Source: Gammaproteobacteria bacterium (GTDB lineage Bacteria; Pseudomonadota; Gammaproteobacteria; Chromatiales; Sedimenticolaceae). Taken from it: a DNA stretch of 11,989 nucleotides. A program made the position numbers and the translations under genes. The stretch spans positions 1 through 11,989 of the forward strand of contig JAGRHE010000078.1 of NCBI GenBank assembly GCA_020445165.1. Reading direction: 5' to 3'. Shown here piece by piece: positions 1-5,455 of the stretch (positions are counted from its first letter, which is position 1; every line of letters starts with the position of its first letter). The notes under the pieces were generated by a model. That model was not told where the DNA came from and did no database searches. It saw only the letters and a program-made list of their open reading frames with translations.

Positions 1-276
1 ATACATGATCTTGGACAGAAAGTAGCCCTTGATGCAGTTCAAGCCGCGGTTGACCGGCGCATCCGGATCGCCCTGCGTGGCAACCACGCGGTCGTCCTTG
101 GTGCCGACCAATACCGAACAGCCGGTACCGCAGAAACGGCAGGGCGCCTTGTCCCAGCGCACGCCGCTGTCGTCCGGCCCGGCAATCGCCTGGATACCCG
201 GGATCGTGATACCGGCTGCCGCTGCTGTGGCGGCAATCGCATTGGTCTTGATGAACTCGCGGCGTGACTGTTTCAT
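1..276 (-). CDS. napA: Periplasmic nitrate reductase catalytic subunit NapA, N-terminal 92 residues (cut by window edge)
   Basis: NapA reduces nitrate to nitrite in the periplasm using a bis-MGD molybdenum cofactor and one [4Fe-4S] cluster. The visible part starts with a twin-arginine signal (SRREFIK at residues 4-10, then an Ala-rich hydrophobic stretch, with cleavage probable near residue 32). The cluster-binding Cys set follows, CxxCxxxC at 46/49/53 and a fourth Cys at 81 in the [11 protein letters not shown] context typical of NapA. The gene runs off the left edge in frame, so about 90% of the protein is missing. Its ATG overlaps the napD stop (ATGA), and GGAGGAG lies 8 nt upstream as a strong ribosome binding site. 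As the third gene of napFDA it should be transcribed from the napF promoter. The Cys spacing and Tat signal make other molybdoenzymes, such as assimilatory NasA, unlikely. Confidence 0.96.
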   Translation of the reverse strand, partial: MKQSRREFIKTNAIAATAAAAGITIPGIQAIAGPDDSGVRWDKAPCRFCGTGCSVLVGTKDDRVVATQGDPDAPVNRGLNCIKGYFLSKIMY

Positions 277-536
277 TGTAATGACTCCTCCGGCGGGGAT
301 GCCTTGTCTATCTCGTGATACACCAGCGAGGACGAAGCGACCCCGCGCATGGTGGCAAGCTGGTTCATGATGTCGGCACACACGTCATACGCGGCGCCCT
401 CGACGGTGACGACCATGCGGCCGCCATCATTGGCATGCAGCTCGACACCGTCGAGCTCGTGCAATGCCTTCTCAATGCCCGGCACGTGTTCGGGACGTGC
501 CATCAACAGTAAACCGCAAACGTGGTATTCGCTCAC
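273..536 (-). CDS. napD: NapD, Tat-signal-binding chaperone for NapA
   Basis: NapD is a small cytoplasmic chaperone that binds the twin-arginine signal of NapA and delays its export until the cofactor is inserted. I chose the GTG at 536 ([17 protein letters not shown]...), not the upstream in-frame start. It gives 87 residues, the usual NapD length, overlaps the napF stop as GTGA, and has AAAGGAGG 4 nt upstream. The sequence shows the NapD pattern: a short N-terminal beta strand with HVCGLL, a P-x-x-V-x-x-I-E segment (residues 15-22), then an alternating ferredoxin-like beta-alpha fold. The charged tail is [13 protein letters not shown]. It sits between napF and napA with overlapping ends, which implies translational coupling. 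Confidence 0.93.
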   Translation of the reverse strand: MSEYHVCGLLLMARPEHVPGIEKALHELDGVELHANDGGRMVVTVEGAAYDVCADIMNQLATMRGVASSSLVYHEIDKASPPEESLQ

Positions 537-1012
537 GCAGCCTCCTTTATCTGGATTACCTGAACGGGACACAAGCTGATACAGCTGCCGCAGCCATTAC
601 AGCGTGCAGCGTCGAGCGTCGGCGTCGCACGTCCACCCGTTTGCAGTTGAAATCGGATCGCCGCCTCGTCGCAGCTATCGCCGCAGGCACGGCAGGTGAT
701 GCCGTTCGCGCTCAGACAGCCACTACCGATTTCGATCGTCAGCTGCCACGGCGGCGACAGGCTGCGATCGAGCGCGGCGTAGTCGCATGCGTCGACGCAC
801 GCCGCGCAAAACGTGCAGGCACCACGACGAAAATCGACCGTGGGGAAGCCGCCGTCGCCGGCAGTCAGAATGGACTCTTCGCAGGCACGGATACACGCAT
901 CGCAACGGCGGCACGCATCCTCGAATGCGCCGACCGCCCACGGCATGTGGTGCTCGACTGATACAGCTCTGCCTCTGAAAAAAGCCCTTCGCGCGGTGTT
1001 GATAGTTGTCAT
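533..1012 (-). CDS. napF: NapF, polyferredoxin-type accessory protein of periplasmic nitrate reductase
   Basis: NapF is a cytoplasmic iron-sulfur protein thought to help load the [4Fe-4S] cluster or otherwise mature NapA before Tat export. The 159-residue product carries sixteen Cys in four groups: CxxCxxCxxxC at 34-44, the same at 66-76, an irregular set at 99/107/110/114 (Cx7CxxCxxxC), and CNGCGSCISLCP at 138-149. The N-terminus (RRAFFRGR) is the short basic lead-in common in NapF. It is the first gene of napFDA. Its ribosome binding site is weak (TTAAG region only). A class II FNR/Dnr-type promoter can be read upstream: box at 1084-1097 and a TATTCT -10 at 1056-1061, giving a predicted transcript start near 1049. 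Length and Cys pattern match the family well. Confidence 0.93.
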   Translation of the reverse strand: MTTINTARRAFFRGRAVSVEHHMPWAVGAFEDACRRCDACIRACEESILTAGDGGFPTVDFRRGACTFCAACVDACDYAALDRSLSPPWQLTIEIGSGCLSANGITCRACGDSCDEAAIRFQLQTGGRATPTLDAARCNGCGSCISLCPVQVIQIKEAA

Positions 1013-1055
1013 TGCTTAAGCCAGACTCGCGTCTGCCCGCATTCAGGGAAGACCT

Positions 1056-1061
1056 AGAATA
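1056..1061 (-). promoter_or_regulatory. Predicted -10 element of the napF promoter
   Basis: On the minus strand this reads TATTCT, keeping the T1, A2 and T6 positions of TATAAT. It lies exactly where a -10 is expected if the 1084-1097 box is centred at -41.5. The predicted transcript start is near 1049, giving napF a leader of about 37 nt. Confidence 0.5.
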
Positions 1062-1083
1062 GAGACTGAATGCGCGAGAAAAC

Positions 1084-1097
1084 TTGAGATACATCAA
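1084..1097. promoter_or_regulatory. FNR/Dnr box, proximal site for napF
   Basis: The sequence is TTGAGATACATCAA, one mismatch from the FNR/Dnr consensus TTGAT-N4-ATCAA; the palindrome extends to CTTGAG...ATCAAG. Its centre (1090.5) lies 29-35 bp upstream of TATTCT read on the minus strand, the class II activator geometry toward napF. A 42-bp offset in the other direction would put a moaA start near 1132. Binding by the Dnr encoded in this window is an inference. Confidence 0.75.
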
Positions 1098-1114
1098 GAA
1101 AGCCAATCCCGTTA

Positions 1115-1128
1115 TTGACAATCGTCAA
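1115..1128. promoter_or_regulatory. Second FNR/Dnr-like palindrome between napF and moaA
   Basis: The sequence TTGACAATCGTCAA is a perfect 5-bp inverted repeat with a 4-bp spacer. The GTCAA half matches the Dnr form TTGAT-N4-GTCAA, with T to C in the other half. Its centre is 31 bp, about three helical turns, from the centre of the 1084-1097 site, so both would face the same side of DNA. It covers the predicted -10/start area of a moaA promoter. The first six bases also equal a -35 hexamer (TTGACA), but no good -10 follows at the right spacing. Confidence 0.55.
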
Positions 1129-1146
1129 CTGGACACGCTTTTTGTC

Positions 1147-1154
1147 GGAAGGAG
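1147..1154 (+). promoter_or_regulatory. Ribosome binding site that fixes the moaA start
   Basis: GGAAGGAG is followed by an 8-nt spacer and GTG at 1163. This is much better placed than anything upstream of the TTG at 1115, and it supports the shorter MoaA. Confidence 0.7.
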
Positions 1155-1162
1155 TCAGGCAA

Positions 1163-2134
1163 GTGGAAGATCGATTCGGCAGGCGGATTCATTATTTACG
1201 TGTCTCGGTGACCGACCGCTGCGACTTCCGCTGTAGCTACTGCCTGCCACGTGACCATCGCGACTTCGCCACGCCGCATGATTGGCTGACGGCCGCTGAA
1301 CTGACCCGAGTCGTTGGCCTGTTCGGCGAGCTCGGCGTACGCCACGTGCGCCTGACCGGTGGTGAACCGCTGGTGCGTCGCGAGCTGCCCGAGATCGCCG
1401 CCGGTATCGCCGCCCTGCCTGGCATGCAGGATCTCTCCCTGAGCACCAATGGCTCGCGCCTAGCAACGTTCGCGCCACAACTCAAGGCGGCCGGGGTCAG
1501 TCGTCTCAATATCAGCCTCGACTCGCTCGATGCCATCCGGTTCAAACGCATCACTGGCGGCGAGCTGAACAAGGTACTCGTCGGCATCGATGCGGCCCGC
1601 GATGCGGGTTTCGAGCCGATCAAGATCAACATGGTGGCGATGCGCGGTGTCAACGACGACGAGGTCGACGCGATGGTCGATTTCTGCCTTCAAAACAACC
1701 TGACGCTGCGTTTCATCGAGGCCATGCCGATTGGTGCCGGTGGCCAGCAGACGCAGAACCACTACATGCCGCTGGCCGAGGTCGAGGAGCGGTTGCGCCA
1801 GCGCTTCAAGCTGACGCCGGCAGCGATGCACGGCAGTGGTCCCGCACGCTATCTGCAGGTCGACGACAGTGCCCTGCGCATCGGCTTCATCACCCCGCAG
1901 TCACAGCATTTCTGCGAAACCTGCAACCGCGTCCGCCTGAGCGTGACCGGTGATCTCTACCTGTGCCTGGGCCAGGAAAACAAGGTGGCGCTGGGCGACA
2001 TGCTGCGCACCGGCGCCGGCAACGAACAGCTCGTCGATGCCATCCTGCAGGGAATCGCCAACAAACCGGAGCGTCACCACTTCGTCGATGCGCCGACCGC
2101 GATCCTGCGGCCGATGTCTGCGCTCGGCGGTTGA
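1163..2134 (+). CDS. moaA: GTP 3',8-cyclase MoaA (molybdenum cofactor biosynthesis)
   Basis: MoaA is the radical-SAM enzyme that, with MoaC, turns GTP into cyclic pyranopterin monophosphate, the first step to molybdopterin. The 323-residue product shows the SAM cluster CxxxCxxC at 20/24/27 (TDRCDFRCSYC), TGGEP at 65-69, and the second, substrate-binding cluster Cys at 251/254/268 (CETCNRVRLSVTGDLYLC). It ends in the functionally important GG. I placed the start at GTG 1163: GGAAGGAG lies 8 nt upstream, the protein then begins EDRFGRRIHYLRVSVTDRC as in the family, and length fits. A longer reading from TTG 1115 would start inside a regulatory palindrome. It is the only plus-strand gene here, divergent from napFDA, and probably supplies cofactor for NapA. 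No other moa or moe gene is in the window. Confidence 0.95.
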   Translation: MEDRFGRRIHYLRVSVTDRCDFRCSYCLPRDHRDFATPHDWLTAAELTRVVGLFGELGVRHVRLTGGEPLVRRELPEIAAGIAALPGMQDLSLSTNGSRLATFAPQLKAAGVSRLNISLDSLDAIRFKRITGGELNKVLVGIDAARDAGFEPIKINMVAMRGVNDDEVDAMVDFCLQNNLTLRFIEAMPIGAGGQQTQNHYMPLAEVEERLRQRFKLTPAAMHGSGPARYLQVDDSALRIGFITPQSQHFCETCNRVRLSVTGDLYLCLGQENKVALGDMLRTGAGNEQLVDAILQGIANKPERHHFVDAPTAILRPMSALGG

Positions 2135-2161
2135 TTCAATAGCCGACGACTGCCGCAGATT

Positions 2162-2848
2162 TCAATCGACGTCACTTGCCGAGGCACAGGTCTCGGCAGC
2201 TTCGTTCAGCGCCTTGCGATCAAGGATCGTCACCCTGCTGCCGGCGATACGGATCAGTCCGTTGTCACCGAGTTGCTTGATGATGCGCGAGAATGTTTCC
2301 GGCTTGACCGACAGACGCGACGCGACCGTCTGCTTGGCCACCGGCAGGTCGTAACTGTCGGCGTCGACCGGTGCATGCTTGACCAGGTAGGCGGCCACAC
2401 GGCAACTGGCACTGTGCAGACTGAGGTCATCGATCTCACGCAGCAAACCGCGCATGCGCTGACTCATCGCCGCCATCATGACAAAGCAGGTATCGATCGA
2501 CTCACGCAGCATGCCAACGAAGTCAGCCGCATCGATACTGATGACACGACAAGCCTGCAACGCGACCGCGCCAACGGGATAGTGTGGTCGGTCGAGAAAC
2601 ATCAGCGCCTCGGCAAAGGTGCCGCCCGGCACGACGATATCGACCACCTTTTCGTTGCCCGCGGGCGACAGGCGGAACAGCTTGATCTGGCCACTGAGCA
2701 ACAGGTAGAAGCGTCTTGCCGGGTCGCCCTGCTCGAACAAGGCCTCACCCTCATCCAGGTGGACGGTTGCGGCATGCCGCGCCACGCGCTGCAGTTGCGA
2801 CTCGGCGAGGTCGCTGAACAGGTAATTCTGCCGCAGGTCGTCGATCAT
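2162..2848 (-). CDS. dnr: Dnr-type CRP/FNR family regulator, probable NO-responsive activator of denitrification
   Basis: This is a cytoplasmic transcription factor of the CRP/FNR superfamily. Residues 10-120 form the cyclic-nucleotide-binding-like sensor barrel (LDEGEALFEQGDPARRFYLL, then FAEALMFLDRPHYP), followed by the dimer helix and a winged helix-turn-helix at about 168-208. The recognition helix KPETFSRII has the E-x-x-S-R set (E184, S187, R188) that reads TTGAT half-sites. There is no N-terminal Cys cluster, so it is not an oxygen-sensing FNR. Overall pattern and length match Pseudomonas Dnr, which needs haem and NO. I used ATG 2848 (228 residues); a TTG at 2911 would add 21 residues without family support. 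No strong ribosome binding site is visible. It is probably last in the hemerythrin-DUF2249-membrane protein operon, so the regulator would be in its own regulon. It converges with moaA. Confidence 0.9.
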   Translation of the reverse strand: MIDDLRQNYLFSDLAESQLQRVARHAATVHLDEGEALFEQGDPARRFYLLLSGQIKLFRLSPAGNEKVVDIVVPGGTFAEALMFLDRPHYPVGAVALQACRVISIDAADFVGMLRESIDTCFVMMAAMSQRMRGLLREIDDLSLHSASCRVAAYLVKHAPVDADSYDLPVAKQTVASRLSVKPETFSRIIKQLGDNGLIRIAGSRVTILDRKALNEAAETCASASDVD

Positions 2849-2931
2849 CTTCGAAAATGCACTCGGTTGGCGTAGTGCGAACAATACCACCTTGGACCAC
2901 AAGCGGACCAAGTCGGCGATGCCGTCATGCG

Positions 2932-4218
2932 TCAGCGCCCGCCATCCTGGCGCAGCTGTTGCAACACCCCCTGACGAATATAAACCGAGCGCGCCAGCGC
3001 AGCCCCGAGCATGAGCGCGAACGCAATGAACAGCACACCACCTGCATGAACCATGGCTGGCAGCAATACGGCGAGCGACAGCGCAAGGAGCGCCACCAGC
3101 AGCATCAATGCGACGGCATTCGCGTACCTGTCAGGCAGCAGCGTATTCAGGCGCGGCAGGCGGATAGCATGATGACGACCTGCGACCAGGCGCTGCTGCA
3201 GATCGAGCCAGCTGAGAAACGGCACGATCTTGAGCAGCGCGCCGACGATGAAGCTGACGGCCGCAGCCAGTAGCAGGATGCCGAGCAGAATCGTTGGACC
3301 GCCACCCAGCCAAACCGCAATAGCAGCCAGCACACCGGCATGACTCGCCTGCCACAACCAGAGGTTGGCGTCGCGCCGCGGCCGCTTGCGCTGTCGCTCG
3401 ATCCATAGCGCTGCAGCCGTGTACACCAGGTAGGTGCCGAACAGCAGGCCGATGACCCAGTGCTGCAACCCGCCTGCCGCAGCGGGCGCGAGTCCCCGCA
3501 GAGGAACAAGTGCCAGCAGACAGAGGATCACCGCGGGAAACGCACCCAGCAACCAGCGCGGAAATCGTGGTGTCACGTAGAACAGCGGTATCAACTGCAT
3601 CGCGATACCGTACAGCAGCAGGCCAACCCAGCCTGCCAGGCCCCAAGCCACATGCGTATCCACCCAGTAGGGATACTGCAACAGCTGAACCCAGCCCAAA
3701 CGCGCGGACGCCAGCGACAGGCCGAGCGCGAGCACACCGGCCAATGCCGCTATCGCCAGGCGTACCGTCCACAAGGTCTCGCGACGTGCGACGGCAGCGC
3801 TTCGCAGAGCGACGAACGAGCTGATAAGAAAGGCTGACAGGCCACTACCGGCCAGGACGCCGCCGGCGAGCAGCAGCGGCGGCAGGTCGAGCAGAAAACC
3901 CGCGCCGACACACAAGCTGCCCAACGCCAGACCCGAGCCGGTCAGGAGCGCGACCAGGCGCACGCGCGGATACGGCGCGCCCAGCAGTACCGGGGCGATC
4001 TGCAGAATCGCGCCACACATGACCGGGGCGAGCGCTCCGAGGAGAATGAAGTGCGTGACTGCCAGCGCCGCCGGCGTCCAGCGTGACGCCAGCACCTGGT
4101 CGCCGTGCACCGCCAGCACCGTCCCGGCCAGGCCGAGAAACACCGGCATCAGGTAGAACAGACCGAAGGGCACCTCCAGCGGTGGGGCATTGTCGGCCGC
4201 GAGGCCGGCGAGGTTCAC
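2932..4218 (-). CDS. 12-TM membrane protein with conserved histidines, NnrS/haem-copper-oxidase-subunit-I-like
   Basis: The 428-residue product has about twelve hydrophobic segments (roughly 17-37, 49-77, 87-110, 112-138, 150-174, 189-214, 222-242, 251-273, 287-304, 308-336, 366-390, 391-414). Histidines sit in or next to them: H56 in THFILLG, H189 in DTHVAWGLAG, and H253, H293 and H391. H-x-x-x-G-type helices and the count of twelve recall NnrS and haem-copper oxidase subunit I, but it lacks the oxidase metal-site motifs I would expect. I do not know an established name. The start is GTG 4218, overlapping the DUF2249 stop as GTGA with GGAAG 6 nt upstream. A longer open frame to 4458 is Arg/Pro-rich shadow of the neighbour. 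It lies between DUF2249 and dnr, so a role in NO response or haem/copper handling is inference. Confidence 0.85.
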   Translation of the reverse strand: MNLAGLAADNAPPLEVPFGLFYLMPVFLGLAGTVLAVHGDQVLASRWTPAALAVTHFILLGALAPVMCGAILQIAPVLLGAPYPRVRLVALLTGSGLALGSLCVGAGFLLDLPPLLLAGGVLAGSGLSAFLISSFVALRSAAVARRETLWTVRLAIAALAGVLALGLSLASARLGWVQLLQYPYWVDTHVAWGLAGWVGLLLYGIAMQLIPLFYVTPRFPRWLLGAFPAVILCLLALVPLRGLAPAAAGGLQHWVIGLLFGTYLVYTAAALWIERQRKRPRRDANLWLWQASHAGVLAAIAVWLGGGPTILLGILLLAAAVSFIVGALLKIVPFLSWLDLQQRLVAGRHHAIRLPRLNTLLPDRYANAVALMLLVALLALSLAVLLPAMVHAGGVLFIAFALMLGAALARSVYIRQGVLQQLRQDGGR

Positions 4219-4478
4219 GCCGAACTTCCGCCCGCCGCGTCGGTCCCGGCCGGCGCCGGCATATCCTGCGGCCAGATCACGATCTCGAAGTGTTCGACCG
4301 CCACCCGGGTCGTCTGCCAGGCGTACCCCATGTCGCGCAACATGCGGTACAGCGGCACCGGATCGCGGCGATGGCGTACCCGCAACCAGTCGCCGGGCGC
4401 GAGGTCGGCCAGCCCGTCGAGGATCCGCTCGAGCGGTTCGGGCGGTTCCAGGCCGCAAACATCGATCTTCTGTTCCAT
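4215..4478 (-). CDS. DUF2249 (TusA-like fold) small protein
   Basis: The 87-residue acidic protein MEQKIDVCGLEPPEPLERILDGLADL... has the DUF2249 hallmark: a short strand ending in D-V-x-G-L-x-P-P-E-P, a helix with LERIL, then GDWLRVRHRRDPVPLY and a helix ending RDMGYAWQ, finishing with HFEIVIW. These proteins have a TusA-like two-layer fold and often sit with hemerythrins and nitric-oxide genes; the biochemical role is not established. The usual TusA Cys-Pro motif is replaced by a Cys at position 8 (DVCGL). Its ATG shares one base with the hemerythrin stop (TGATG) and its stop overlaps the next GTG, so translation is coupled on both sides. The last dozen residues (PAPAGTDAAGGSSA) look disordered. 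Confidence 0.82.
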   Translation of the reverse strand: MEQKIDVCGLEPPEPLERILDGLADLAPGDWLRVRHRRDPVPLYRMLRDMGYAWQTTRVAVEHFEIVIWPQDMPAPAGTDAAGGSSA

Positions 4479-4912
4479 CAGTCTTTCAAAGTTTCACGTT
4501 TCGTCGGCCCCACCAGGCCAGCTGCGAGACATCGGTCGGCGATCGGGTACAGCACATTCTCCTCCTTGGTATTGTGTTGGCGCATCAACAGCGACAGGGT
4601 TTCGATGCAGTCGGACAATGTAGAGATATCAGTCTGCCGGGTTGCCGTGATCAACTCACTGAACAACTCGCGCATTTGCGCATGCTCGAGGCGCATTACG
4701 CTGATCGGATCCGCTGCCGCCGGGCTTGCCGCCGCAAGGGCCGGAAACAGCGTCTGCTCCTCGTAGGCAAGATGGGCCTCGGCCCGTTCGACGAAATGGC
4801 GGGCTGCCGCACTGGCGGTCCGCCAGTCGCGGTCGTGCACGGCCTGCTCGGTCGTGACGATCAATGCATCGCAGTCGCGATGCTGTGACGATAGCGTTTC
4901 CCGGTACCACAT
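4478..4912 (-). CDS. Hemerythrin-like di-iron protein
   Basis: A four-helix-bundle hemerythrin-domain protein of 144 residues, probably cytoplasmic, with no signal peptide. The candidate di-iron ligands are in the expected order: H11 (SSQHRDCD), H47 and E51 (AHLAYEEQTLFP), H77 (LEHAQM), H113 and E117/E118 (RQHNTKEENVLYP). Such proteins bind O2 or NO, or help repair iron centres after nitrosative stress (the RIC/YtfE/ScdA group). This one is the single-domain type without the ScdA N-terminal domain. I started at ATG 4912, with GGGGTG just upstream; longer frames to 4996 begin in the intergenic hairpin. It is first of a coupled set with DUF2249, the 12-TM protein and dnr, and has a possible Dnr box 56 nt upstream. 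Confidence 0.88.
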   Translation of the reverse strand: MWYRETLSSQHRDCDALIVTTEQAVHDRDWRTASAAARHFVERAEAHLAYEEQTLFPALAAASPAAADPISVMRLEHAQMRELFSELITATRQTDISTLSDCIETLSLLMRQHNTKEENVLYPIADRCLAAGLVGPTKRETLKD

Positions 4913-4967
4913 ACGCACCCCGCATGTTCGTGTAACGCGCATCCTGCCGCGCATACCACACGCCGCC

Positions 4968-4981
4968 TTGATATTGGTCAG
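4968..4981. promoter_or_regulatory. Possible Dnr box upstream of the hemerythrin operon
   Basis: The plus strand reads TTGATATTGGTCAG, one mismatch from the Dnr form TTGAT-N4-GTCAA and two from the symmetric FNR site. It is centred 62 nt before the hemerythrin ATG. Class II spacing would put the transcript start near 4933, leaving a leader of about 21 nt. The -10 region is not convincing (AGGATG, or GTTACA a little further). Confidence 0.42.
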
Positions 4982-5008
4982 GTGTCCGCGCTGCATGGCA
5001 GCGCCACC
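4981..5008 (-). terminator. Hairpin after the cytochrome c gene, possible attenuator or Rho-dependent end
   Basis: Immediately after the stop at 5009-5011 lies a 7-bp perfect GC-rich stem, GCGCTGC/GCAGCGC, with a 3-nt loop (4988-5004). It is flanked by a 4-bp GGTG/CACC extension with a GGA bulge. No T-tract follows on the minus strand, so it is not a canonical intrinsic terminator; it may mark a transcript end or processing point. Confidence 0.35.
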
Positions 5009-5440
5009 CTACAACTGCTCCAGGTGCATGATCAGCGCCCGCATCTCGGCAGCATCGAGCTGCCAGCGCGGCATGTAATAACCGAGCATTCTCCCTTCGA
5101 CAGATATTCCTTCTTGGATCGCACGTCTCAGCGCCGTCGCATCATAGCCGCGCGCCACAAGTGCCTGGGCCGTGATCGGCGGAACCCGGCCTGCCACCTT
5201 TCCTGCCTGCACCAGGCGGCCGTTGCCGTCGGCCGCATGACAGCTCGCGCAACCAAAATGTCCGAGCGCAAACCAGCTCGGACCCTGGCTGTAGCCGACG
5301 CGACCCTGCCGCCCCTCTCCACTCAGGTAGATGCGTTCACCGAGGCTTGTTTCCGGGTTACCGCAGGCCCCGATCAGCATGGCCAGGATGACCGTTGTCA
5401 GCATCCGACACAGCAATGCAGGGAAAATGCGTGACTGCAT
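5009..5440 (-). CDS. Lipoprotein monohaem cytochrome c
   Basis: The 143-residue product has a hydrophobic N-terminus ending in a lipobox-like LIGAC (Cys26), so it is probably a membrane-anchored periplasmic lipoprotein. One haem c motif, CASCH, is at 64-68, followed by ADGNGR as in class I cytochromes. The candidate distal ligand is M123 (YYMPRW), with M118 an alternative. A conserved-looking FALGHFGC segment lies just before the haem site. It would carry electrons in the periplasm; the partner is not identifiable, though neighbours suggest nitrite or NO metabolism. It starts 15 nt after the nnrS stop and is probably co-transcribed with it. The ribosome binding site is weak (ACGGG). ATG 5404 (MLTTVILAMLIGAC) is an alternative start that would still give a lipoprotein signal. 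Confidence 0.82.
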   Translation of the reverse strand: MQSRIFPALLCRMLTTVILAMLIGACGNPETSLGERIYLSGEGRQGRVGYSQGPSWFALGHFGCASCHAADGNGRLVQAGKVAGRVPPITAQALVARGYDATALRRAIQEGISVEGRMLGYYMPRWQLDAAEMRALIMHLEQL

Positions 5441-5455
5441 GCCCGTCTGCCCGGA

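Noticed and set aside
464..961. 165-residue plus-strand open frame opposite napF
   Set aside because: The minus strand encodes sixteen well-spaced Cys of NapF; the plus frame is Arg/Ala-rich with no domain.
1115..1143. TTGACA at 1115 as a sigma-70 -35 box for moaA
   Set aside because: At 16-18 nt spacing only CTTTTT-like sequence follows, and the resulting transcript would start inside the moaA ribosome binding site.
2132..2164. TTGATTCAA-type motif between moaA and dnr ends as a regulator site
   Set aside because: The half-sites lack the 4-bp spacer, and the gap is between two convergent gene ends where no promoter is expected.
4219..4458. N-terminal extension of the 12-TM protein to 4458
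   Set aside because: The added 80 residues are Arg/Gly/Pro-rich and overlap DUF2249 in another frame. GTG at 4218 overlaps the DUF2249 stop and is preceded by GGAAG.
4913..4996. Longer hemerythrin start at 4996
   Set aside because: The ATG falls in the loop of an intergenic hairpin and the extra residues include basic sequence unlike the family; the operator-like site would then be coding.
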